Part shown: positions 1 through 5,592 of the stretch, in pieces
How the letters are laid out: every line of letters begins with the position of its first letter
How positions within the stretch are numbered: position 1 is the stretch's first letter
Origin: an uncultured Chloroflexota bacterium
GTDB taxonomy: Bacteria; Chloroflexota; Anaerolineae; Anaerolineales; Villigracilaceae
Direction: 5' to 3'
Assembly: GCA_903837815.1 (NCBI GenBank)
Contig: CAILWD010000014.1
Location: 1 to 14,841 of the forward strand
Length of the DNA: 14,841 nt
Translations under genes and position numbers: made by a program
The notes under the pieces: generated by a model
Told to the model about the DNA's origin: nothing
What the model saw: only the letters and a program-made list of their open reading frames with translations
The model's database searches: none

Positions 1-363
1 GAGCAGAATCCAGCCCACGCGAGTCTGCGCGAAACGTTCGCAAACCTCAAAAGCGGCGTGCAGGTTTTCCCGCTCCTGCAAGGTCATGAACTTTGCTTTT
101 TCGTTGCCGCCCGCCTTGAAATTTTCGAATCGCAAATGACTCAACCGTTCGAGGTTGCTCATCGCAAACAGACGACTGCGGGCGTTGTCCGCCACATTCT
201 TTGCACGGCAAACACACGACTCGATTTTGCCGAACTTCTCATGTTCGGGCGGAACGTCGTAGCGCACATAGCCCGCCCCGCCGCAATGCGGGCAGTTCGG
301 GTCGCCGAGCGGCTTGATCACGCTACTATCCGAAGAATTCGCTGTCGGAGTATCGCTTTGCAT
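1..363 (-). CDS. DnaC/DnaI-like helicase-loader ATPase, N-terminal part
   Basis: Partial gene: 121 codons are visible and the rest lies beyond the left edge. The N-terminus carries a zinc-finger-like cysteine set: C24 and C27 in the segment NCPHCGGAGYVR, then C50 and C52 in SCVCR. This is followed by a segment ending RFAQTRVGWILL. In the DnaC/DnaI/IstB ATPase family such a segment leads directly into the Walker A loop, so the cut falls just before the nucleotide-binding site. The inferred role is loading the DnaB hexamer onto DNA, which fits dnaB and a DnaD-like gene lying directly upstream on the same strand. The ATG at 363 overlaps the end of the DnaD-like gene by 38 bp. A GTG at 321 would remove a Ser/Asp-rich leader of 14 residues. 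Neither start has a clear ribosome-binding site, so the start is uncertain. An IstB-type transposition ATPase is possible from the fold alone but unlikely in this context. Confidence 0.72.
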   Translation of the reverse strand, partial: MQSDTPTANSSDSSVIKPLGDPNCPHCGGAGYVRYDVPPEHEKFGKIESCVCRAKNVADNARSRLFAMSNLERLSHLRFENFKAGGNEKAKFMTLQERENLHAAFEVCERFAQTRVGWILL

Positions 364-967
364 CTTTGACAACGTCCGCGTTATCTTTTCTTTCATCTTT
401 TCCTTTTTCCTTCCAGCGCGCCAAAATCGCTTCCACATATTTCCAATTGCGGATGTTGCGACTGACCGCGATCTCGAACGCTTCCTCGAACCACGCCGCT
501 GGATAATTTTTCTCCGCCTCACGCAACATATCCGACAGTAAAGGCGTGAGCGCGCCGATATTTTCCTCGTACAACTTGAAGAGGTTCGACTTCCTCATCG
601 GCGCAGATGAACCCATTGCGGATTCGCGCCATTGACCTTTGTCGAATGCTTCGGCGGATAAACGTCCACGCGGCGAGTTGAGGAAGTAGACCACGTCCGC
701 TTCGCGCTCCCGCCTCAGCAGGATTCCGCGCTGGACGGCTTTTTCCAGCCCCAGCCGAATCTCCCCGTCATCTAACCCCAAAGCGGATGACTCGAAATCA
801 GCCTCCCGCAACCCGCGAAAATGTCCCTCGATATGCTCGATCCGCCAGATGGCAAACAGAACCACCTTCAACTCCGCGAGGTCGCCCATCTCGTTCAAAA
901 GATGAATCAACGAATCGGGAATTTGGGTGAATGTTTCAGAGGAGGTAAAGCCAGGGAAGTCGCTCAT
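326..967 (-). CDS. DnaD-like primosome/helicase-loading protein
   Basis: The protein has 213 residues. The N-terminal half (about residues 5-110) resembles the winged-helix DnaD N-domain, with the segment LAELKVVLFAIWRIEHIEG. A linker follows, then a C-terminal DnaD/DnaB2-type segment (about 130-195) containing NLFKLYEENIGALTPLLSDM and a tryptophan-rich stretch ending RNIRNWKYVEAILARW. In Firmicutes, DnaD-family proteins remodel DNA and help recruit DnaB and its loader during replication initiation. I infer the same broad role here from the fold and from the neighbours, dnaB upstream and a DnaC/DnaI-like ATPase overlapping downstream. The ATG at 967 was chosen. A TTG at 982 would add five residues that are encoded by the heptamer repeats. 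No Shine-Dalgarno sequence precedes either start, because the 63-bp gap after dnaB is filled by 7-bp repeats. Phage replication proteins share this domain, but nothing else here looks like a phage. Confidence 0.75.
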   Translation of the reverse strand: MSDFPGFTSSETFTQIPDSLIHLLNEMGDLAELKVVLFAIWRIEHIEGHFRGLREADFESSALGLDDGEIRLGLEKAVQRGILLRREREADVVYFLNSPRGRLSAEAFDKGQWRESAMGSSAPMRKSNLFKLYEENIGALTPLLSDMLREAEKNYPAAWFEEAFEIAVSRNIRNWKYVEAILARWKEKGKDERKDNADVVKDAKRYSDSEFFG

Positions 968-971
968 TACG

Positions 972-1030
972 CCAATTACCAATTACCAATCTCCAATTAC
1001 CAATTACTGTAATTGGAGATTGGAGATTAT
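972..1030. repeat. Heptamer repeat cluster forming a 15-bp stem
   Basis: Five consecutive 7-bp units, CCAATTA twice, CCAATCT once, then CCAATTA twice, occupy 972-1006. The same units recur inverted at 1010-1030 (TAATTGG, AGATTGG, AGATTAT). Positions 986-1000 are perfectly complementary to 1009-1023, giving a 15-bp stem with an 8-nt loop. The cluster fills the dnaB to DnaD-like spacer, directly after the dnaB stop codon and ending 4 bp from the DnaD-like ATG. There is no T-run, so it is not an obvious intrinsic terminator. Heptameric short tandem repeats are known in other bacteria such as cyanobacteria; whether this one is dispersed in the genome cannot be seen here. Confidence 0.85.
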
Positions 1031-2422
1031 CTATTCGTTCGGACGAAACACCTTCGTCGCCGCGTTCTCGAAGCGGGTCAACTCGCCACGGAAGATGAGG
1101 TCAATCTCGCCCACAGGACCGTTACGATGTTTCGCTACCAGAATCTTGGTCACGTTGCTCTTGTCGCCGTCCTTCTCATAATCGTCGGGGCGATAGATGA
1201 ACATGACGATGTCTGTATCCTGTTCGAGACTCCCAGATTCTCTCAAATCCGATAGCATGGGCTTCTTGTCGGTGCGTTGTTCGACGGCGCGGCTCAACTG
1301 CGCCGCCGCCAGCACGGGGACGTTCAACTCACGCGCCAGCACTTTCAAACTGCGCGAGATGTGCGAGACTTCCTGCACGCGGTTGTCGTTGCGCGTGTCG
1401 CCGCCCATGAGTTGCAAATAGTCGAGGATGATCAGGTCGATGCCGAATTCCATGTGCAGGCGGCGGCATTTCGTCCGCAGTTGAAGCGGGGTCAGCGCGG
1501 GCGTGTCATCGAGATAGATGTGGGTGTCGGAAAAGACTTCGATGGCGTGGTTGAACAATTCCCAGTCGTTGCCTGCCAGTTTTCCCGAACGAAGGTTTTG
1601 AGACGAAATCCCCGTCTCTTGGGCAATCAAACGCTGAACCACCTGCTCGTTGGACATTTCCAGCGAAAAGATGGCGACATGCTTTTTGTGAATCAATCCC
1701 GCGTTGCGGGCAATCGAAAGCAGGAAACCCGTCTTACCCTGACCAGGGCGCCCCGCGATAATCAAAAAATCGGAGGGTTGCAAGCCGTTGAGCAATTTGT
1801 CGAGGTCGATGAAGCCCGTCGGCACGCCGTGAAAATCCTCGGGGCGTTTGGCGAGTTCGTCGATACGGTCGTAGTATTCCGAAAGCACCGCGCGGATGGG
1901 GCGAACCTCGTGCTTCGTGCGCCGCTCGCTGACGCCGAAAATCGTTTTCTCGGCTTCGCCCAGCACGTTGTCCACCGCGTCGCCTTTGTACGCCAGCGAA
2001 GCAATTTTGTTCGCGGCGGTAATCATCTTGCGGCGGATGGAGTGCGCCTCGACAATATGCCCGTAGGATTCCGCATTCAACGACGATGGGACTTGATTGA
2101 TGAGCGAGGTCAAATACGCCGAGCCGCCGACCTCTGCCAGTTGGTTGACCTTCTCCAATTCTTCGGAGAGGGTCAGCAGGTCAACGGGGACGCGCTGTTC
2201 GTGCAGGCGGGTGAACGCCTCCCAAATCCACTGGTTGCGGTGGATGTAAAAATCCTCCGCCGCAAGAAATTGGGCGACGTCGTAATAGACTTCGGGGTTA
2301 ATCAGCACCGCCCCGACAACTGCTTCTTCGGCTTCCCGACTGTGTGGCACGGTCAGGGTGGTTGCGCTGGGGGCGGCGGATTCCTCTTCGTAGGGGGGCT
2401 GTTCGGGGAATGAATCTGTCAT
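1031..2422 (-). CDS. dnaB: Replicative DNA helicase DnaB
   Basis: Full-length DnaB of 463 residues, the normal family size. The N-terminal primase-interacting domain covers about residues 25-130 and begins VPHSREAEEAVVGAVL. A linker follows, and the RecA-like DnaB_C domain runs from about 180. Visible motifs are Walker A GRPGQGKT at 224-231, the conserved IFSLEMS at 251-257, Walker B ILDYLQLM at 332-339, AAAQLSRAVEQR at 372-383, and the late KHRNGPVG at 431-438. The Walker A reads GRPGQGKT, where many DnaB proteins have ARPSMGKT, but all essential residues are present. The enzyme is the 5'-3' ring helicase that unwinds DNA at the fork. It heads the run dnaB, DnaD-like, loader ATPase on this strand. 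The ATG at 2422 has no strong Shine-Dalgarno sequence. A REP-like hairpin lies about 26 bp upstream and the heptamer cluster begins right after its stop. Confidence 0.97.
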   Translation of the reverse strand: MTDSFPEQPPYEEESAAPSATTLTVPHSREAEEAVVGAVLINPEVYYDVAQFLAAEDFYIHRNQWIWEAFTRLHEQRVPVDLLTLSEELEKVNQLAEVGGSAYLTSLINQVPSSLNAESYGHIVEAHSIRRKMITAANKIASLAYKGDAVDNVLGEAEKTIFGVSERRTKHEVRPIRAVLSEYYDRIDELAKRPEDFHGVPTGFIDLDKLLNGLQPSDFLIIAGRPGQGKTGFLLSIARNAGLIHKKHVAIFSLEMSNEQVVQRLIAQETGISSQNLRSGKLAGNDWELFNHAIEVFSDTHIYLDDTPALTPLQLRTKCRRLHMEFGIDLIILDYLQLMGGDTRNDNRVQEVSHISRSLKVLARELNVPVLAAAQLSRAVEQRTDKKPMLSDLRESGSLEQDTDIVMFIYRPDDYEKDGDKSNVTKILVAKHRNGPVGEIDLIFRGELTRFENAATKVFRPNE

Positions 2423-2447
2423 TGAGTTCTGCTCTTACCGCGAAGGG

Positions 2448-2487
2448 CGCGAAGAGGCGAAACCTTTGCGTTCTTCGCCTCTTCGCG
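2448..2487. repeat. REP-like palindrome upstream of dnaB
   Basis: Positions 2448-2461 (CGCGAAGAGGCGAA) are perfectly complementary to 2474-2487, giving a 14-bp stem with a 12-nt loop. Just before the left arm is a second near-copy of the CGCGAAG core (2440-2446). The element sits in the 86-bp spacer between the nuclease gene and dnaB. It has no strong T-run on the minus strand. The repeated CGCGAAG/GCGAAGA core resembles dispersed intergenic repeats seen in many bacterial genomes; that comparison is from memory and inferential. Confidence 0.7.
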
Positions 2488-2508
2488 GTGAAAGTTTTTC
2501 ACTTGTTT

Positions 2509-3063
2509 TCAGGCGGGCTTGTCGCTGTCGGGCTTGTCGATATCGAGTTTGTCGAAGAAGTCCTTGAAGACCGAAAGCCTGTCGCTGGCGTCATCCGAAA
2601 GCGCGGCGGGCGGTTCCACTTCGGTAGGCGGGACAGAATTGGCGGGCATATCCGCTTCGGGCGTCATGCCAGCCGCATCCATTACGTCCGCGTGGACGAG
2701 AATTGGCACGTGGGCGCGTACGGCAATTGCGATGGCATCCGATGGGCGCGAGTCGATGCGCACTTCACCCATCTCGGTTTCCGCCACGATGTTGCCATAG
2801 AAGATGTCCCCTTCCAGTTTGACGATTTCCACGCGGGTAATGCGGGCGTTGAACGCAGTAAAGATGTTTTTCAATAAATCGTGGGTCAGCGGGCGCGCAA
2901 CTTCCACTTCCTGCAAAGCGATGGTGATGGCTTCGGCTTCGTAGGGACCGACCCAGATGGTGAGAAAGCGTTGGGCGTTGACCTGTTTGAGCACAAGGAC
3001 TCGCTGCGGCGCCATCAAGTGAACGCGGATGCTGTCGATGACAACTTCAAGCATATTTAACAT
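2509..3063 (-). CDS. Bifunctional nuclease (DUF151) family protein
   Basis: The protein has 184 residues. Residues 1-130 match the bifunctional nuclease/DUF151 fold: the start MLEVVIDSIRV, then VLVLKQVNAQRFLTIWVGPYEAEAI (about 23-47), and the signature DSRPSDAIAIAVRAHVPI (about 103-120). Characterised relatives have combined RNase and DNase activity; whether this one is catalytic is not known. The last 50 or so residues form a low-complexity acidic tail rich in Asp, Ser, Pro and Glu, ending with repeated DKPDSDKP-like text, probably disordered. The ATG at 3063 is supported by a GGAG motif (complement of 3071-3074) 7 nt upstream; the alternative Met at codon 4 lacks this spacing. It is the first gene of the minus-strand cluster and faces away from the GNAT gene across a divergent promoter region. 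Confidence 0.9.
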   Translation of the reverse strand: MLNMLEVVIDSIRVHLMAPQRVLVLKQVNAQRFLTIWVGPYEAEAITIALQEVEVARPLTHDLLKNIFTAFNARITRVEIVKLEGDIFYGNIVAETEMGEVRIDSRPSDAIAIAVRAHVPILVHADVMDAAGMTPEADMPANSVPPTEVEPPAALSDDASDRLSVFKDFFDKLDIDKPDSDKPA

Positions 3064-3103
3064 AATGAAACTCCGATAATTCTATTTTACCGCTGTTGGA
3101 TGA

Positions 3104-3129
3104 ATTATAAGTGAAAATCACGCGGTCAA
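3104..3129 (-). promoter_or_regulatory. Possible promoter for the nuclease/dnaB cluster
   Basis: On the minus strand a perfect TATAAT (complement of 3104-3109) lies about 41 bp before the nuclease start. A TTGACC (complement of 3124-3129) lies upstream of it. The 14-bp spacing is shorter than the usual 16-18 bp, so the -35 assignment is weak while the -10 is convincing. Confidence 0.45.
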
Positions 3130-3182
3130 TGGTACTTTTCAATACGTAGATTGTGAGTGAGTGGAATTTTATACGGAGGACT

Positions 3183-3188
3183 TATAAT
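3183..3188 (+). promoter_or_regulatory. Possible -10 element for the GNAT gene
   Basis: A perfect TATAAT lies 25 bp before the chosen GNAT start. No acceptable -35 box is seen at 17 bp. The surrounding 11 bases ACTTATAATTC (3180-3190) are an exact inverted copy of 3102-3112, which contains the -10 of the opposite promoter, so the two genes may share a symmetric control region. Confidence 0.35.
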
Positions 3189-3212
3189 TCCGTAAAAAAC
3201 AAAGGCTTTTCC

Positions 3213-3722
3213 ATGACCATTCTCGAAACCGAACGTTTGACCCTGCGCAAGATCACAGTGGACGATGCCGCGTTCATGCTTGACCTGCTGAGCCAGCCGT
3301 CCTTCATCCAATTCATCGGCGACCGCGGCGTGCGGACATTGGACGACGCACGGGAGATCATCGAAGAACGTTATCTCACCGCCTACGAACGGCTTGGCTT
3401 TGGTATTTACCTGACCCTGCTGCGGGATACATCCATCCCAATCGGCATCTGCGGGTTGGTCAAACGCAACGGTCTGGACGACGTGGACATCGGCTATGCC
3501 TTCCTGCCGCGATACTGGTCGAAGGGTTATGCCTCCGAAGCGGCTTTGGCGGTGCTGGCATACGCGAGAGGCACACTGGGGATGAAACGAATTTTGGGAA
3601 TCACCACCCCGGACAACACAAGCTCGATCCGCGTACTGGAAAAGATCGGGTTAAAATTCGAGCGGATGATTCGCCTGCCCGGAGAAAATGCCGACCTCAA
3701 TTTGTTTACCACTGAAGGCTGA
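3213..3722 (+). CDS. GNAT-family N-acetyltransferase (RimJ/RimL-like)
   Basis: The protein has 169 residues from the ATG at 3213. It begins ILETERLTLRKITVDDAAFM, the typical opening of the Acetyltransf_3 branch of the GNAT superfamily. It contains VDIGYAFLPRYWSKGYASEA (about residues 92-111), where the SKGYAS segment corresponds to the acetyl-CoA pyrophosphate-binding loop. It then has KRILGITTPDNTSSIRVLEKIGLKF (about 127-151), the usual final strand-helix region. Members acetylate amino groups on ribosomal protein N-termini, small metabolites or drugs; the substrate cannot be read from the sequence. An in-frame ATG at 3153 would add 20 residues, but they fall across the putative promoter and do not fit the family, so the internal start is preferred. 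An AAAGG lies 7 nt before it. The gene appears monocistronic, since the tRNA-Pro promoter begins 24 bp after its stop. Confidence 0.85.
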   Translation: MTILETERLTLRKITVDDAAFMLDLLSQPSFIQFIGDRGVRTLDDAREIIEERYLTAYERLGFGIYLTLLRDTSIPIGICGLVKRNGLDDVDIGYAFLPRYWSKGYASEAALAVLAYARGTLGMKRILGITTPDNTSSIRVLEKIGLKFERMIRLPGENADLNLFTTEG

Positions 3723-3745
3723 TGCCGGCTTCTTCGAAATTCGAT

Positions 3746-3773
3746 TTGCCAGAATGAAGAAACGCGGTATAAT
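3746..3773 (+). promoter_or_regulatory. Promoter of tRNA-Pro
   Basis: TTGCCA (3746-3751, five of six consensus bases) and a perfect TATAAT (3768-3773) are 16 bp apart. Predicted initiation near 3780 is about 9 bp before the mature tRNA 5' end. The spacing and position fit a dedicated sigma-70-type promoter for the tRNA. Confidence 0.75.
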
Positions 3774-3788
3774 ACGGGTCGCTCAATT

Positions 3789-3864
<76 letters not shown>

Positions 3865-3870
3865 AGAGTT

Positions 3871-3902
3871 AAATCGTCCTTGTGAAAGGGCGATTTTGTT
3901 TT
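3871..3902 (+). terminator. Rho-independent terminator after tRNA-Pro
   Basis: The arm AAATCGTCC (3871-3879) pairs with GGGCGATTT (3888-3896) through nine base pairs including one G-U, with an 8-nt loop. The T-rich run TGTTTT follows. It starts 7 bp after the tRNA and closes that transcription unit. Confidence 0.85.
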
Positions 3903-3919
3903 AATTAGCCATCCACGGA

Positions 3920-3948
3920 TTGCATAAAATCATTTTGGGGTGTTTAAT
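3920..3948 (+). promoter_or_regulatory. Possible promoter for the ABM/dehydrogenase pair
   Basis: TTGCAT (3920-3925) and TTTAAT (3943-3948) are 17 bp apart, about 38 bp before the start codon at 3986. The -35 matches only half of the consensus, so this is a tentative call resting mainly on the -10 and on its position just after the tRNA terminator. Confidence 0.4.
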
Positions 3949-3985
3949 TGATGAAAATCGTCCAGACCATTGCAAGGAGACAAAG

Positions 3986-4291
3986 ATGAATATCGTTCAT
4001 GTCCATGTGCGTGTCAAGCCGGAGTTTGTTGAGGCGTTCAAGCAGGCGACCATCGAAAACGCGTCCAACAGCGTGAAGGAGGCGGGAGTGGCGCGGTTCG
4101 ATGTCATTCAGCAGGCGGATGACCCGACGCGGTTTATTTTGGTAGAGGTTTACAGGTCGGCGGAAGCGGTCGCTGCTCACAAAGAGACGGCGCATTATGC
4201 AAAGTGGCGCGACACGGTGACTGAGATGATGGCGGAGCCGAGACAAGGGATCAAGTTTGCAAATATCTTCCCTGAGGATGCGGGCTGGTAA
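3986..4291 (+). CDS. LsrG-like ABM-domain protein
   Basis: A 101-residue single-domain protein of the antibiotic-biosynthesis-monooxygenase (ABM) fold. The text NSVKEAGVARFDVIQQADDP (about residues 28-47), AAHKETAHYAKW (63-74) and the ending PRQGIKFANIFPED strongly recall LsrG, the enzyme that isomerises phosphorylated autoinducer-2 breakdown product. Related proteins such as YgiN act as quinol monooxygenases. No other lsr gene (lsrK, lsrF or transporter) is visible, so an AI-2 role is not supported and the fold-level name is safer. The ATG at 3986 has an excellent AAGGAGA six bases upstream; an ATG at 3920 would add 22 residues overlapping the putative promoter. The stop is 3 bp before the dehydrogenase start, so the two proteins are very probably co-translated and act in one pathway. 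Confidence 0.85.
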   Translation: MNIVHVHVRVKPEFVEAFKQATIENASNSVKEAGVARFDVIQQADDPTRFILVEVYRSAEAVAAHKETAHYAKWRDTVTEMMAEPRQGIKFANIFPEDAGW

Positions 4292-4294
4292 AGT

Positions 4295-5446
4295 ATGTCT
4301 TCTTTTGAATTTGCCACTGCGAACAAAATCATTTTCGGGGCGGGGAAGGTTAAGGGGTTGGCTGACCAACTGTCGGGTCGGGCGAAGCGTCTGCTGTTGG
4401 TGAGGGGAAGGTCGTCGCGTGCGATTCCGCAGGTGAGGGAGATTCTCTCCGGGCTGGGTATTTCCCACATCGAATTCGAAATCCACGGCGAGCCAACGGT
4501 GGATGTGGTGCGCGAGGGGACGAAACTTGCCGCAGGTTGTGACCTGGTCATCGGCTTGGGCGGTGGGAGCGCGTTGGATGTTGGCAAGGCCGTTTCGGCG
4601 CTGGCGACCAACCCCGGCGATGTGATGGATTATCTTGAAGTCATTGGCAGGGGGCAAACGCTCGCGGTCGAGCCACTGCCGTACATTGCCATCCCGACCA
4701 CTGCGGGAACGGGGACGGAAGTGACGCGCAACTCGGTTATCGAGTCGCCGGAGCATGGGGTGAAGGTGAGCCTGCGAAGCCCAATGATGTTGCCGAGCGT
4801 TGCGCTGGTCGACCCTGAGTTGACCTATGATCTGCCGCCTGAAACGACCGCCGCTTCGGGTTTGGATGCGCTGACCCAACTCATCGAGCCGTTTGTTTCG
4901 ATCAAGGCAAACCCCATGACCGATGCCATTTGCCGCGAAGGGATTTTGGTTGCGGCTGGGTCTTTGCGGCAGGTCTACGAAAACGGCGCAGACACTGCGG
5001 CGCGGGAGGGGATGTCGCTGGCGAGTTTGTTTGGCGGGCTGGCAATGGCGAATGCCGCGCTGGGAACTGTGCATGGATTCGCGGGTCCGTTGGGCGGGAT
5101 GCTTCACGCGCCGCATGGCGCAATTTGTGCGCGGTTGCTGCCGCTGGTGATGGAGGCAAATCTCAAGGCGTTGAAGTCGCGCCAGGAGGGGCACCCTGCA
5201 ATTTCAAAATATGACGAGATCGCGCAGATCGTGACCGGGAATCGAGACGCCGTCGCGCAGGACGGTTTGAATTGGGTGACCGAACTCGTCCGTGATTTGG
5301 AAATCTCCCCGCTTGCGGCGCATGGCATGACCGCGTTGCGAATCCCGGAGGCAGTGGAAAAAGCGATGAAGGCGAGCAGCGCCAGGGGGAATCCGATTGC
5401 GCTGAATGAGGCAGAGTTGACGGAGATTTTAGAAAGAGCGATGTAA
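4295..5446 (+). CDS. Iron-type alcohol dehydrogenase family protein
   Basis: The protein has 383 residues, the usual length for group III (Fe-ADH) dehydrogenases. These reduce aldehydes or ketones, or oxidise alcohols, with NAD(P)H and a divalent metal. The opening FATANKIIFGAGKV is typical. The cofactor motif GGGSALDVGKA is at 89-99, and PTTAGTGTEVTRNSVI at 134-149. The metal site can be followed as D191, H260 in GTVHGFAGPLGG, and H274 in HAPHGA. The residue that is His in characterised enzymes such as FucO (DALTHAIE) is Gln here, Q195 in GLDALTQLIEPF. This may mark a distinct subfamily or an altered metal preference rather than inactivation, because the rest of the site is intact. It lies 3 bp after the LsrG-like gene. 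The substrate is unknown. Maleylacetate reductases share the fold, but the context gives no aromatic-degradation partner. Confidence 0.92.
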   Translation: MSSFEFATANKIIFGAGKVKGLADQLSGRAKRLLLVRGRSSRAIPQVREILSGLGISHIEFEIHGEPTVDVVREGTKLAAGCDLVIGLGGGSALDVGKAVSALATNPGDVMDYLEVIGRGQTLAVEPLPYIAIPTTAGTGTEVTRNSVIESPEHGVKVSLRSPMMLPSVALVDPELTYDLPPETTAASGLDALTQLIEPFVSIKANPMTDAICREGILVAAGSLRQVYENGADTAAREGMSLASLFGGLAMANAALGTVHGFAGPLGGMLHAPHGAICARLLPLVMEANLKALKSRQEGHPAISKYDEIAQIVTGNRDAVAQDGLNWVTELVRDLEISPLAAHGMTALRIPEAVEKAMKASSARGNPIALNEAELTEILERAM

Positions 5447-5458
5447 GTTGTCAATGAC

Positions 5459-5487
5459 TTGCGCCTTCACTGTGTCTATGCTAAAAT
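5459..5487 (+). promoter_or_regulatory. Promoter of the nusA-infB operon (extended -10)
   Basis: TTGCGC (5459-5464) and TAAAAT (5482-5487) are 17 bp apart, and a TG at 5479-5480 makes an extended -10 (TGCTAAAAT). The predicted start is near 5494, giving a leader of about 100 nt before nusA. No promoter-like sequence is seen between the leader hairpin (5523-5549) and nusA, so this is the best candidate for the operon. Confidence 0.65.
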
Positions 5488-5522
5488 CTGGCGCGGACGG
5501 ACAACCCAATAGAGACGACATC

Positions 5523-5549
5523 AAAAAGTGGGTTTCCCCCACTTTTTTT
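5523..5549 (+). terminator. Terminator-like hairpin in the nusA leader (possible attenuator)
   Basis: AAAAAGTGGG (5523-5532) pairs with CCCACTTTTT (5538-5547) around a 5-nt loop. The GC core GTGGG/CCCAC is followed by seven T's, the form of an intrinsic terminator, and it would also work on the opposite strand. It lies after the likely nusA promoter and 44 bp before nusA. Upstream AACCCA (5503-5508) is complementary to TGGGTT (5529-5534), which would compete with the left arm of the terminator. The simplest alternative is that it ends the dehydrogenase transcript and nusA is reached by readthrough. Confidence 0.8.
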
Positions 5550-5592
5550 GATTTCAACAATACAGTAACAGGAGCAAGACGGAGCAGGGAAC

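Noticed and set aside
58..369. A 103-codon plus-strand ORF at the left edge
   Set aside because: The minus strand here encodes the cysteine motif and following segment of a DnaC/DnaI-like protein; the plus frame is its shadow.
972..1030. CRISPR-like array
   Set aside because: The units are 7 bp with no spacers between them. It is a short tandem repeat, not repeat-spacer architecture.
1277..2413. A 378-codon plus-strand frame opposite dnaB
   Set aside because: It lies entirely within dnaB, has antisense-type composition and no domain; dnaB is certain.
3986..4291. AI-2 (Lsr) quorum-signal degradation locus
   Set aside because: Only an LsrG-like protein is present. No lsrF, lsrK, lsrR or transporter genes are nearby, and ABM-fold proteins have many other roles.
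3944..5194. A 416-codon minus-strand frame opposite the LsrG-like and dehydrogenase genes
   Set aside because: Arg/His/Gln/Pro-rich composition without family features; the plus-strand genes carry clear motifs and a good ribosome-binding site.
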